From assembly GCA_038562555.1 (NCBI GenBank), contig JBCFBK010000017.1:35041-99040 (forward strand): DNA of 64,000 nucleotides. Direction: 5' to 3'. The notes under the pieces are model-generated. The model worked only from the letters and a program-made list of their open reading frames with translations, did not search any database and was not told the DNA's origin. Shown here piece by piece: positions 43,602 through 52,433 of this stretch. Each line of letters begins with the position of its first letter. The first letter of the stretch is position 1. A program made the position numbers and the translations under genes. This stretch comes from JBCFBK01 sp038562555 (lineage in GTDB: Bacteria > Bacteroidota > Bacteroidia > Bacteroidales > Prolixibacteraceae).

Positions 43602-43657
43602 CTTACGACTTACGACTAATTACTTACGACTATAATGAACCCTGTATCCCTATACCC
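43602..43657 (+). repeat. Degenerate 7-nt word array B1
   Basis: Eight consecutive in-phase 7-mers, beginning with two CTTACGA words and including a third; later words are C-rich (GTATCCC, TATACCC). Less regular words with 7-nt spacing (CAGATAT, CAGACAT) precede it from about 43554. Located between the isomerase and Gfo/Idh genes. Confidence 0.75.
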
Positions 43658-43661
43658 TTTT

Positions 43662-43717
43662 CCGGTCTCCGGTCTCCGGTTTCCGCTCTGCCCCGTGCAC
43701 TATGCGCTATGCTCTTT
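43662..43717 (+). repeat. Degenerate 7-nt word array B2
   Basis: Eight consecutive in-phase 7-mers: CCGGTCT twice, two variants (CCGGTTT, CCGCTCT), then a change to GC-initial words (GCACTAT, GCGCTAT, GCTCTTT). Separated from B1 by four T residues. Its GCnCTAT words recur in array C. Confidence 0.8.
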
Positions 43718-43744
43718 ACATATCACTCTTAACCATTTTCAATT

Positions 43745-44890
43745 ATGATTACCCATACCATTGGCATTATTATGAACGGCGTCACCGGACGCATGGGAAC
43801 AAACCAGCACCTGATGCGCTCAATTGTTGAAATTATACGGCAGGGAGGCGTGCAGGTCTCTGCCGCTGAATTTATTATGCCCGATCCGGTGCTCGTCGGG
43901 CGTGACGCAGTAAAATTGCAAAAACTTGCGGAAAGGGCGGGCGTTTCCAAATGGACCACAAGCCTGGAAGAAGTAATGAAAGATCCTTATTACCGGATCT
44001 ATTTTGATGCGCAGACCACCGGACGCCGGGCCGATGCAGTCAAGGCGGCCGCCCGTGCCGGAAAACATGTCTATTGCGAAAAACCCATTGCGGTAGATGT
44101 GGCTACTGCTCTTGAATTGTACCGGGTATGTGAAGAAGAAGGCGTTAAACACGGTGTAGTTCAGGATAAGCTTTGGCTGCCGGGTTTAATGAAGCTCAAA
44201 CGCCTGATGGAGAATGATTTTTTTGGAAAGATCCATTCCGTGAAAGGTGAGTTCGGATACTGGGTTTTTGAAGGCTTTAACGTGCCGGCACAACGTCCAA
44301 GCTGGAACTACCGCAAAGAGGACGACGGCGGGATCATCGTCGACATGCTTTGTCACTGGCGGTACGTGCTCGATAATCTCTTTGGAAATGTAACAGCAGT
44401 ATCGTGCCTGGGCGCTACCCATATTCCCGAACGGGTCGACGAGCAAGGTAAGACCTACACTTGCACAGCCGACGATGCTGCCTATGCAACCTTCGAACTC
44501 GAAGGCGGTATAATTGCCCATTTCAATTCTTCCTGGGCTACCCGAGTTCGCCGCGATGACCTGCTCACGTTGCAGGTTGACGGCAGCAAGGGATCGGCCG
44601 TTGCCGGACTGCGTGACTGCTGGACGCAGCATTACGGAAATACGCCGAAGCCGGTATGGAATCCCGATATATCCAACCCGATCAATTTTTATGAGGGCTG
44701 GTCGAAAGTTCCGGAGCAGGAGACTTTCGACAATGCTTTCAAGGCACAGTGGGAGTTATTCCTCCGGCATGTTGTGAAGGATGAACCCTTCCGCTGGAAC
44801 CTGCTTGAAGGGGCGAAAGGAGTGCAACTGGCCGAAAAGGGGCTGGAAAGCTGGGCAAAACGGCAATGGGTCGACGTTCCTGAACTGTAA
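43745..44890 (+). CDS. Gfo/Idh/MocA family oxidoreductase
   Basis: A 381-residue NAD(P)-dependent oxidoreductase. The first strand is unusual (IGIIMNGVTGRMGTNQHL, resembling the GxxGxMG of DapB-like folds), then YFDAQTTGRRADAV, the CEKPIAVD motif, and the C-terminal domain (GGIIVDMLCHWRYVLDNLFG) with the catalytic-type Asp/His. Most likely it oxidises a sugar or sugar acid in the same pathway as the flanking isomerase and SDR. The SDR gene starts 11 nt after its stop, so those two are an operon. Confidence 0.85.
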   Translation: MITHTIGIIMNGVTGRMGTNQHLMRSIVEIIRQGGVQVSAAEFIMPDPVLVGRDAVKLQKLAERAGVSKWTTSLEEVMKDPYYRIYFDAQTTGRRADAVKAAARAGKHVYCEKPIAVDVATALELYRVCEEEGVKHGVVQDKLWLPGLMKLKRLMENDFFGKIHSVKGEFGYWVFEGFNVPAQRPSWNYRKEDDGGIIVDMLCHWRYVLDNLFGNVTAVSCLGATHIPERVDEQGKTYTCTADDAAYATFELEGGIIAHFNSSWATRVRRDDLLTLQVDGSKGSAVAGLRDCWTQHYGNTPKPVWNPDISNPINFYEGWSKVPEQETFDNAFKAQWELFLRHVVKDEPFRWNLLEGAKGVQLAEKGLESWAKRQWVDVPEL

Positions 44891-44901
44891 AACGGAAATT
44901 T

Positions 44902-45672
44902 ATGCAAAAGGTAGCTTTAGTCACCGGAGGAACCCGGGGGATCGGCCTGGGAATAGCCACGGAACTGGCAAAGGCCGGCTTCAATCTGGCTGTTAACGGC
45001 ATGCGCCGGGAACCAGAAGTCAGGCCGGTGCTCGAAGAATTGAGTCGGTATGATGTGCAGGTGATTTATGTCCGGGGTGATGTATCACAAAAAGAAAGTC
45101 GCTTGCAGATGGCAGATGCCACCCTCAACAAGTTGGGTAAAATAAATGTGCTTGTCAATAATGCCGGAATAGCGCCTGAAGAACGTAAAGATATTCTGGA
45201 AGCGACGGAAGAAAGTTTTGAACAACTGCTGCATGTTAATCTGCAGGGACCTTATTTCCTCACCCAACTCGTGGCAAACCGGATGATCGAAACCAAACGG
45301 CAGTCTCCGCAAGAATTCTGTTGTATCATTAACGTATCGTCTGTGTCGGCGACAGTCGCTTCGGTAAACCGTGGAGAGTATTGCATCTCAAAGGCCGGGA
45401 TTGCTATGGCAACACGTTTATGGGCCGCCCGGCTGGGCGAGTTCGACATTCCGGTGTATGAAATTCAACCCGGCGTTATTCAAACGGATATGACTGCCGG
45501 GGTGCAGGAAAAATACAACCGCCTGTTCCAAAGTGGGATGGCCATTCAAAAGCGGTGGGGACTTCCCGAAGATGTCGGCAGAGTGGCCGCAGCCATGGCG
45601 ACAGGCGCCCTTCCTTATTCCACCGGTCAAGTTGTTCTGGTTGACGGGGGCATGACGATTCAACGATTGTAG
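44902..45672 (+). CDS. Short-chain dehydrogenase/reductase (3-ketoacyl-ACP reductase-like)
   Basis: A 256-residue classical SDR. The cofactor motif TGGTRGIG is at 8-15, NNAG at 86-89, the catalytic serine at about Ser147-149 (INVSSVS), Tyr160 and Lys164 (YCISK), and the C-terminal VDGGMTIQ. Annotated relatives are called 3-ketoacyl-ACP reductases, but in this sugar operon an aldonate or sugar-alcohol oxidoreductase role is more likely (inference). Last gene of the plus cluster; it converges with copA 26 nt away. Confidence 0.87.
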   Translation: MQKVALVTGGTRGIGLGIATELAKAGFNLAVNGMRREPEVRPVLEELSRYDVQVIYVRGDVSQKESRLQMADATLNKLGKINVLVNNAGIAPEERKDILEATEESFEQLLHVNLQGPYFLTQLVANRMIETKRQSPQEFCCIINVSSVSATVASVNRGEYCISKAGIAMATRLWAARLGEFDIPVYEIQPGVIQTDMTAGVQEKYNRLFQSGMAIQKRWGLPEDVGRVAAAMATGALPYSTGQVVLVDGGMTIQRL

Positions 45673-45698
45673 TCTTTTTGAAAGCATAAACGGCACCC

Positions 45699-47924
45699 TT
45701 ACTTCTTCCATTTCAGCCGCAGGCTGTTGGTCACCACACTGACGCTGCTGAGCGCCATCGCGGCTCCGGCGATCATCGGGTTAAGCAGGAAGCCGTTCAC
45801 CGGATACAACAAACCGGCAGCAATGGGAATGCCGATGATGTTGTAAATGAAGGCCCAAAACAGGTTTTGGCGGATCGCTGTTACCGTTTGCCGGGATAAC
45901 CTGATCGCCAGCGGGATCTTGTTTAAGTCGGACGAAATGATGGTCATCTTGGCAACATCCACGGCTATTTCACTGCCTTTCCCCATGGCGATGCTCACGT
46001 CGGCCTGCGCAAGCGCCGTGCTGTCGTTGATCCCGTCGCCCACCATGGCAACCGTCTTCCCTTCAGCCTGCAGCTTTTTAACGAATTCGGCTTTCTGGTC
46101 CGGCAGCACTTGTGCCTGAAAATGAGCGATGCCGGTTGCCTTAGCGATGGCCACCGCTGTAGCTTCATTATCTCCGGTCAGCATGTAAACATCAATACCC
46201 GACCCTTGAAGAGACCGGACCGCTTCGGCCGATGTCGGCTTGATCTGGTCGGCAATGGCAATGACTGCCAGCGCCTGCTTTTCACCAGCGAACCAGATTA
46301 CCGTTTTGGCCTCCGCAGCCCATTCACCTGCTTTGGCCTTTAAAGCCGGATCGGCCGGAATCCCGTTTTCCTCCATCAAGCCCGCTGTGCCGGCATACCA
46401 GCTTTGCCCGCCATAAACAGCACGGGCTCCCTTCCCGGTAATACTTTCAAAACCGGAAACCCCGCCGGCTGACGGTGTGTTGCCAAAATAGCTGACAACG
46501 GCTCCGGCCAACGGATGTTCGGATTGCTTTTCCAGACTCAACAGGATATTCTTTTTGGAATCATCACCATTCAACCAGTACACATCGGTTACAGCGGGTT
46601 TTCCTTCCGTAAGGGTTCCCGTTTTGTCAAGCACAATGACATTGACCTTTCTCGCCAGTTCCAGGCTCTCCGCATCGCGGATCAGGATGCCCTGCTCAGC
46701 ACCCTTACCGATACCGACCATAATCGCCGTTGGCGTTGCCAGTCCGAGGGCACACGGACAGGCAATCACCAGCACGGTGACCATTGAAAGAAGCCCCTGG
46801 GTAAAACCGTTGTCGCCCCCGAAAATATTCCAGGCTATAAACGCCGCAAACGCAATCAGCATGACCACCGGAACAAAAATACCGGCGATGCGGTCAACCA
46901 GCTTCTGAACAGGAGCCTTACTTCCCTGCGCATCCTGCACCATCCGGATAATTTGTGCAAGCATGGTTTCAGCGCCTACTTTTTCGGCCCTGAACTGAAA
47001 ACTGCCCTTTTGATTGATGGTCCCGGCAAAGACCTTTTCACCTGTGGCCTTCAGCACCGGAACCGGCTCCCCGCTCAGCATACTCTCATCCACATACGAG
47101 CTTCCGCTGATTACCATTCCGTCGACGGCTATTTTTTCACCCGGCTTCACCAGGATCAGATCGTTTTTGCTGATCTTTTCAATGGGCAGTTCCGCCTGAT
47201 GTCCGCCTTCATGAACAACCGTTACGGTTTTGGGTTGCAAGCCAATCAGCTTTTTCAAGGCAGAGGAGGTATTTCCTTTGGCTTTCTCTTCCAGAAGTTT
47301 TCCCATCAGGATGAAGGAAACAATCACCGCAGCAGCCTCAAAATAAACATGTGCCTCCAGACCGCGTTCCATCCAGTAATGTGGGAAAAGGGTATTAAAA
47401 ACACTAAACAGGTAAGCTACCCCGGTACTCAGGGCAACCAGCGTATCCATATTGGCCGAACCATGCCGGGCCTGTTTCCATGCGTTGATAAAAAAACTCC
47501 GTCCAAACCAGAATAACACCGGCGTGGTAAGCGCCCACATAATCAGATTGGGATAAGAAACCATCCCGTGCGAACCCGGCCGGCTCATAAAAAACATGCC
47601 AATCAATACAACGGGTACGGACAAGATTATCGACCACAGCGTTTTTTGCTTTAACCTTTTGAATTCGTCCTGTTTGATTTCCTCAAGCGTCTCAGGATTG
47701 CCGGAATCTTCCACCAGCAGATCATAACCGGCAGCCTGCACGGCGCTCCGGAAATCTTCTGCATTAACCTGCTCCGGATTATACTCAACAGTTGCTTTTC
47801 CCGATGCAAAGTTCACAGCAGCAAACTTCACGCCTGGCTGCCCCTTCAGGCTGCGCTCCACATTCATTGCACACGATGCGCACGACATATGCAGCACCGG
47901 ATAGGTTTCCTTCTTTGTTGCCAT
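45699..47924 (-). CDS. copA: Copper-translocating P-type ATPase CopA
   Basis: A Cu+ exporting P1B-1 ATPase of about 741 residues. One N-terminal heavy-metal-associated domain with CxxC (MSCASCAMNVE), then eight membrane helices with the Cu+ motif CPCALGLATP, the actuator loop DESMLSGEPVPV, the phosphorylated Asp in DKTGTLTEGKPAV, HP motif (SEHPLAG), MLTGDNEATA and GDGINDSTAL. It would pump Cu+ from cytoplasm to periplasm. Two to three possible Met starts lie within 30 nt; MATKKETYPV fits the family. The AraC-type regulator encoded 98 nt upstream in the same direction is the likely regulator. Confidence 0.92.
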   Translation of the reverse strand: MATKKETYPVLHMSCASCAMNVERSLKGQPGVKFAAVNFASGKATVEYNPEQVNAEDFRSAVQAAGYDLLVEDSGNPETLEEIKQDEFKRLKQKTLWSIILSVPVVLIGMFFMSRPGSHGMVSYPNLIMWALTTPVLFWFGRSFFINAWKQARHGSANMDTLVALSTGVAYLFSVFNTLFPHYWMERGLEAHVYFEAAAVIVSFILMGKLLEEKAKGNTSSALKKLIGLQPKTVTVVHEGGHQAELPIEKISKNDLILVKPGEKIAVDGMVISGSSYVDESMLSGEPVPVLKATGEKVFAGTINQKGSFQFRAEKVGAETMLAQIIRMVQDAQGSKAPVQKLVDRIAGIFVPVVMLIAFAAFIAWNIFGGDNGFTQGLLSMVTVLVIACPCALGLATPTAIMVGIGKGAEQGILIRDAESLELARKVNVIVLDKTGTLTEGKPAVTDVYWLNGDDSKKNILLSLEKQSEHPLAGAVVSYFGNTPSAGGVSGFESITGKGARAVYGGQSWYAGTAGLMEENGIPADPALKAKAGEWAAEAKTVIWFAGEKQALAVIAIADQIKPTSAEAVRSLQGSGIDVYMLTGDNEATAVAIAKATGIAHFQAQVLPDQKAEFVKKLQAEGKTVAMVGDGINDSTALAQADVSIAMGKGSEIAVDVAKMTIISSDLNKIPLAIRLSRQTVTAIRQNLFWAFIYNIIGIPIAAGLLYPVNGFLLNPMIAGAAMALSSVSVVTNSLRLKWKK

Positions 47925-48022
47925 CATCTTTAGTTTTTGGTCATGATGCAAAGTTCAGGAATGCCGGTCACAAATCGCTTATGCAATTTTCAGGACGTTT
48001 TGTAAGATTTGTATGATACGGT

Positions 48023-48622
48023 TCAGACCTGATCCAGCGATTTGCGCTTTCTTTCCCTGATCTGTTTAAAATGAGAGGGGGTGAATCCGGTTACTTTCTT
48101 AAACTGGCTGCTTAGGTAGCCAACGCTCGAGTAGTTTAACTGATCGGCTATTTCGCTCAGTGAAAGTTCATCGTATACCAGCAATTCTTTTACCTTTTCA
48201 ATTTTTTGGGCAATGAAATATTTCTCTATTGTTGTGCCTTCCACTTCCGAGAAGAGTGTGCTGATGTAATGATAGTCATGGTTAATATGCTGCTTCAGAT
48301 AATCGGACAGATTGACGGAAAGCTCGCTGTTGTGGTGATGCACCAATTCGATGATCAAGGTTTTCACCTGCTCGATCAGCCGGCTTTTCTTATCGTCAAT
48401 CAGCGAGAAACCCAATCGTGTCAAGGCATCACGAACCTGTTGTACTTCTTCCGGACTTAATTCCCGATCGATGACAACTTCACCTAACTCAACCGCTACC
48501 GGCCGAAGCCCCAGTCTCTCCAATTCGGCTTTTACGACCATTTTACAACGGTCACAAACCATGTTTCTGATGTATAGCTTTCCTTGCTGCATAACCGTAT
48601 CTGTTAATGGTTTATTCGCCAT
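48023..48622 (-). CDS. AraC-family regulator with HMA-like metal-binding head
   Basis: A 199-residue one-component regulator. The N-terminal ~75 residues have the ferredoxin-like pattern of heavy-metal-associated domains (LYIRNMVCDRCKMVVKAEL, with Cys23 and Cys26, then VAVELGEVVID and LTRLGFSLIDD), with CxxRC in place of the common MxCxxC head. The C-terminal half (about 95-195) is an AraC double helix-turn-helix (LSLSEIADQLNYSSVGYLSSQFKKVTGFTPSHFK). The classical sugar-binding domain is absent. Its place just upstream of copA suggests direct sensing of Cu+ by the CxxC head and activation of copA; that is inference. Confidence 0.85.
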   Translation of the reverse strand: MANKPLTDTVMQQGKLYIRNMVCDRCKMVVKAELERLGLRPVAVELGEVVIDRELSPEEVQQVRDALTRLGFSLIDDKKSRLIEQVKTLIIELVHHHNSELSVNLSDYLKQHINHDYHYISTLFSEVEGTTIEKYFIAQKIEKVKELLVYDELSLSEIADQLNYSSVGYLSSQFKKVTGFTPSHFKQIRERKRKSLDQV

Positions 48623-48762
48623 GGTCCTGCGTAAAGTTCCGATGAACCGAAATTACTGATTTTATGCTGTAGTTAAACAGCCGGAAGATCAAAAAGATCG
48701 GATTTTATAATTAGTTTGGGGAGCGTAATCAAAATCACCTTGAGATTACGTATTTTTCACCC

Positions 48763-49449
48763 ATGGAAAACAGGCAGAAAAGCGACGGAAAGTATTCGGA
48801 ATACGACCATCTTTTTTATGAGGACGGACGTCAATTGGGGGAGAAAGCTGCCAGAGAGACGACCGGTGATGAGCTGCTCTTTGATGCCGTTGAAACTATG
48901 TACCAGTCCATGGATCAACTCATTGATTCTCTGCTGGCCATGGGTAAAAGACAAGGAGTGAAGGTCGATTGCCGCAAAGGATGTTCCTGGTGCTGCCATC
49001 AGCCGGTTTTTGCCAACACCTACGAACTTCAATACCTTGCTTCATTTATCCGGAAAAATTTTACTCAGGAAGAACTGGATCAGGTTCATGTTCTGGCTTT
49101 AGAAAAAAATGACAAGGCCGGAAAACTCGATGAAAAACAGGTACTAAGCTATAAACATCCATGTCCGCTGCTGAAAGACGGTGCCTGCACCGCCTACGCC
49201 GCGCGTCCGCTGGCCTGCCGCATCTATCTTTCCATGAAAGTCGATACCTGCATACAGTTTTTTCAGCAGCCCGACGAACCCGGCCACTACCCTGCCCTGC
49301 TGGATTTTCCCTTGCGGGCCGGCAGGATGATGAATGAGGGCTTCTTTGCGGCTTTAAAGGAGCACAGTCGCTCATCGCATGAACTCAGGCTCGAAGAGGG
49401 TCTTGTTGAATTCCTGAAACAGGACGCGGATCCCGGGTCAACGGCTTAA
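48763..49449 (+). CDS. YkgJ-family cysteine cluster protein
   Basis: A 228-residue cytoplasmic protein with the CxxxCCxx(C) cluster: Cys70, Cys74, Cys77 and Cys78 (CRKGCSWCC), followed by CPLLKDGACTAYAARPLACRIY. These cysteines probably bind zinc or an iron-sulfur cluster; the family has no established function. It is convergent with the next gene and overlaps it by 12 nt. An upstream TTAGTTTG at about 48711 approaches the -7 consensus. Confidence 0.8.
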   Translation: MENRQKSDGKYSEYDHLFYEDGRQLGEKAARETTGDELLFDAVETMYQSMDQLIDSLLAMGKRQGVKVDCRKGCSWCCHQPVFANTYELQYLASFIRKNFTQEELDQVHVLALEKNDKAGKLDEKQVLSYKHPCPLLKDGACTAYAARPLACRIYLSMKVDTCIQFFQQPDEPGHYPALLDFPLRAGRMMNEGFFAALKEHSRSSHELRLEEGLVEFLKQDADPGSTA

Positions 49450-49857
49450 CGCCATGTTAATCTGAGCTATCCGGTCACGGCGTTCCAGCGACCAGGTACT
49501 GCTCTTATACTCCAAATGCTCCAGCAGCAGCAATGCCTTTCGAAGGTAAAGTTCCTTCCGCAACAAGGTGTGGTTCTCCGGTTCACGGCTACCCAGAAGT
49601 TCAAAAACAGCCGCCATCTTTTCATAATGTTCGTTTGAAAGCAGGTTTTCTTCCATCAGACCAATAAAGCTCTGATTATCAAGAAATAGCAAATCTTCCA
49701 GGTCCCATCCAAATTCGACACTTAGGGCACCGCGGACATCTTCCATCAGCTGATCTTCTTCTTTATGCTCAATCCGCTTATGCAGTTTACTGACAAGTAT
49801 GGCAAAAAAACGGCCCATCTCTTCAATCTGATTCATCAGGTAATCCCTGCGTTCCAT
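49438..49857 (-). CDS. DUF6483-like protein
   Basis: A 139-residue acidic, helical protein without signal or membrane segment (MERRDYLMNQIEEMGRFFA, SVEFGWDLEDLLFLD, ENLLSNEHYEKMAAVFELLG). The opening RDYxMxxIExxxxFxAxL and the alpha-helical repeats resemble DUF6483 proteins of Bacteroidota and Firmicutes; assignment is by pattern only. It overlaps the YkgJ-type gene by 12 nt at its 3' end and reads away from the YyaL-type gene. Confidence 0.65.
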   Translation of the reverse strand: MERRDYLMNQIEEMGRFFAILVSKLHKRIEHKEEDQLMEDVRGALSVEFGWDLEDLLFLDNQSFIGLMEENLLSNEHYEKMAAVFELLGSREPENHTLLRKELYLRKALLLLEHLEYKSSTWSLERRDRIAQINMALSR

Positions 49858-49944
49858 GTCAATTCGGTTTTTAATTGAGAAAGCTAAACAAATAAACGGA
49901 GAAAATCAAGACCCAGCTACGGCGATGCGTTTCTGCCGGATTAC

Positions 49945-49979
49945 CCTCTTTGCCCTATGCCCTATGCTCTATGCCCAAA
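49945..49979 (+). repeat. Degenerate 7-nt word array C
   Basis: In-phase words: GCCCTAT twice, GCTCTAT and GCCCAAA, preceded by CCTCTTT. The same words as in B2 (GCnCTAT, GCTCTTT). Lies in the leader before the YyaL-type start codon at 50039. Confidence 0.7.
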
Positions 49980-50038
49980 CATTCCCCTCTACCGGTTGTT
50001 TGATATTGAATAAAACCGATACGATCAAACAAGCGCAA

Positions 50039-52066
50039 ATGGAAACACACCGTTATACCAATAGCCTTATACACGAAAGTTCACCTTATCTGTTACAGCA
50101 TGCACACAACCCGGTGAACTGGATGCCCTGGGGTGAAGCGGCACTTAACAGGGCTCAGGCTGAAAATAAACTACTGCTGATCAGTATTGGATACGCAGCC
50201 TGCCACTGGTGCCATGTTATGGAACATGAATCGTTTGAACAAGAACAGGTTGCCGGGGTTATGAATGAACACTATGTCTGCATTAAAGTTGACCGGGAGG
50301 AACGCCCCGATGTTGATCAGGTTTATATGACGGCAGTGCAGTTGATCACCCAAAGCGGTGGCTGGCCCTTAAACGTGGTGGCGTTACCCGATGGCCGCCC
50401 CATTTGGGGCGGAACCTATTTCCCGGCGGAAAGCTTGATCGAGTCGCTCCGGCAGATTGCGTCCTATTACAGACAGGCGCCTGAAAAAACGCACGATTAC
50501 GCCAGAAAACTGAGTCTTGGCATTGAACAAAGCCTGATCATTCCGGCCGACGTGCCGGATACGAAGATCACAACGGGAAAGATAGAAGCTGCCATACTGC
50601 AATGGCAGTCCTCTTTTGACCTCGATGAAGGCGGAAAAAAAGGAGCTCCCAAGTTCCTGATGCCGGGTAACCTGCTCTTTCAGTTACGCTGGGCACACCA
50701 GCATCATGACACTGAAACAGAAGCTTTCGTGCGGACAAGTCTCCGTAAAATGGCTTTTGGCGGAATTTACGACCAGATTGGCGGCGGCTTTTCGCGGTAT
50801 TCGACCGATTCCCGTTGGAAGGTTCCCCATTTTGAAAAAATGCTTTACGATAACGGACAGATGCTGAGCCTGTATGCCAGGGCCTTTCAGAAATTTCAGG
50901 ATCCGCTTTATCGCCAGGTTGTGGAGGAAACGGTTGCTTGGCTGAAGCGCGAAATGAGGTCGCCTGAATCGGTCTTCTATTCATCGCTCGATGCTGACAG
51001 CGAAGGTGAAGAAGGGAAATACTATGTCTGGGAAAAACCGAAACTGAAAGATCTTATTGGTGCAGATTTTCAGCTTTTTGAAGCCTTTTACAATGTTAAC
51101 AGCACGGGATACTGGGAAGACGGCAAGCACATTCTTCTCCGGACGGAAACAGAAGAGGAGTTTGCTGCAAACCATCAGGTGGGTCCGGATGAACTGGCGG
51201 GAAAGGTCAGAAAATGGAATTCAATCCTGCTGGAGGAACGAAGTAAAAGGATACGTCCGGCGCTTGACGACAAAATTCTGACTTCGTGGAATGCGCTGGT
51301 GATAACCGGACTTACCGATGCCTACCGGGCTTTCGGGGAACCGGAATACCTCAGTCTGGCCATACAAAATGCCGGTTTCATCAGCGAAAATCTGTTGGGA
51401 GAAAAAGGATTGCTCCGTCATTCCTGGAAAGACGGTGTCTGTAAACCGGAAGGTTTCCTCGAAGATGCGGCCTTGTTTATCCGGGCGCTGATTGCCCTCT
51501 TTGAGGTCACCGGCATGGAAAATTACCTTCGCCAGGCAGGAGAGCTAACAAAAACTACGGTCAGCCTTTTTTATGATACAGACGCGGGATTCTTCTGGTA
51601 TAGTCCGGCGGGACAGGGAAACCTGATCAGCAGGAGTATGGAAGTTTATGATAACGTAATCCCCTCGTCCAACTCGGTCATGGCCGGGAATCTGGTCAGG
51701 CTGGGACATTTGCTTGACGAGCGGGAGTATTTAACGATGGCTGCTAAGATGCTGGGGAAAACGGGTGATAACGCGCTGGAGTACCCTTCGGGCCATTCCA
51801 ACTGGCTTGAGGTGGCGTTGGACTTATGGGATGAGCAGTTTGAGGTGGTCCTGACAGGTCCCGGGGCGCAGCAGGCTGCAGCCATCATGCAAAAGAACTA
51901 CCTGCCAAACTGCATTTTTTGTTTTGGAGATGACGATTCCCTTCCCCTGTTGAAAGATAGGATCAAAACCGGCGAAACCCGGATCTATGTTTGCCGCGAC
52001 AACACCTGCCTGCTGCCGGTCAGCACGCCGGACGAGGCAATGAAGTTGTTAGCTATTAGTTTTTAG
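50039..52066 (+). CDS. Thioredoxin-domain protein of the YyaL/SPATA20 (DUF255) family
   Basis: A 675-residue cytoplasmic protein. The N-terminal thioredoxin-like DUF255 domain (about 1-165; NSLIHESSPYLLQHAHNPVNW) has the CxxC Cys55/Cys58 (AACHWCHVMEHESF) and GGTYFP; the rest is an (alpha/alpha)6-toroid resembling N-acylglucosamine 2-epimerase folds (VPHFEKMLYDNGQML, DGKILTSWNALVI-like DDKILTSWNALVITG, GNLISRSMEVYDNVIPS). Function of the family is not known. The reading frame is open for 61 codons upstream, but that part spans repeat array C and is not conserved, so the Met in METHRYTNSL is the probable start. Confidence 0.87.
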   Translation: METHRYTNSLIHESSPYLLQHAHNPVNWMPWGEAALNRAQAENKLLLISIGYAACHWCHVMEHESFEQEQVAGVMNEHYVCIKVDREERPDVDQVYMTAVQLITQSGGWPLNVVALPDGRPIWGGTYFPAESLIESLRQIASYYRQAPEKTHDYARKLSLGIEQSLIIPADVPDTKITTGKIEAAILQWQSSFDLDEGGKKGAPKFLMPGNLLFQLRWAHQHHDTETEAFVRTSLRKMAFGGIYDQIGGGFSRYSTDSRWKVPHFEKMLYDNGQMLSLYARAFQKFQDPLYRQVVEETVAWLKREMRSPESVFYSSLDADSEGEEGKYYVWEKPKLKDLIGADFQLFEAFYNVNSTGYWEDGKHILLRTETEEEFAANHQVGPDELAGKVRKWNSILLEERSKRIRPALDDKILTSWNALVITGLTDAYRAFGEPEYLSLAIQNAGFISENLLGEKGLLRHSWKDGVCKPEGFLEDAALFIRALIALFEVTGMENYLRQAGELTKTTVSLFYDTDAGFFWYSPAGQGNLISRSMEVYDNVIPSSNSVMAGNLVRLGHLLDEREYLTMAAKMLGKTGDNALEYPSGHSNWLEVALDLWDEQFEVVLTGPGAQQAAAIMQKNYLPNCIFCFGDDDSLPLLKDRIKTGETRIYVCRDNTCLLPVSTPDEAMKLLAISF

Positions 52067-52150
52067 CTATTAATAGAAAAATAGTTTTGCAAGTTGACAC
52101 TTGAGCAGTTTTACGAAGCATAACAAGTAACTGGCCACCAGTTGCCAATG

Positions 52151-52199
52151 TCTTTTGTCCTGGATCCTGGGTCTCACATCTTGTGTCTTGCGTCTGTCT
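52151..52199 (+). repeat. Degenerate 7-nt word array D
   Basis: Seven in-phase 7-mers, every one starting TC (TCCTGGA, TCCTGGG, TCTTGTG and TCTTGCG among them). Located between the YyaL-type stop and the ywbE-like stop codon, with which it overlaps by one base. Confidence 0.78.
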
Positions 52200-52399
52200 T
52201 ATTCTTCTTCCAGTATATGCTGCACCCGTCCCACTTCGCCGGTTTCAAGGCGGACCTTGATCCCATGCGGATGCATGGGCGATTTGGTGAGAATCCGGGC
52301 CACATAACCTTCGGTCAGTTCACCTGTCCGCTGATCCATTTTCTGCACGATCTCCACATGACTTCCGATTTGGATATTCGCTCTTTTTTTCCCGTCCAT
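52199..52399 (-). CDS. YwbE family protein
   Basis: A 66-residue basic protein matching the YwbE family (about 65 residues): NIQIGSHVEIVQKMDQRTGE, YVARILTKSPMHPHGIKV and GEVGRVQ. The family has an SH3/KOW-like beta fold, and its function is unknown. The start is the Met of MDGKKRANIQ; the frame upstream of it runs into repeat array E1. The gene is flanked on both sides by 7-nt word arrays in opposite orientation. Confidence 0.8.
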   Translation of the reverse strand: MDGKKRANIQIGSHVEIVQKMDQRTGELTEGYVARILTKSPMHPHGIKVRLETGEVGRVQHILEEE

Positions 52400-52433
52400 T
52401 TTTTTTCGGAAAGATAATGATATCCGACTCAGG

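Noticed and set aside
43602..43717. The 7-nt word arrays as a CRISPR
   Set aside because: No 23-40 nt direct repeats with unique spacers and no cas genes; the period is 7 nt.
46953..47516. A 187-codon plus-strand frame opposite copA
   Set aside because: Fully antisense to the conserved ATPase; no family pattern and no own promoter.
49856..50038. N-terminal extension of the YyaL-type protein
   Set aside because: The frame is open but crosses repeat array C and lacks conservation; the family begins at METHRYTNSL.
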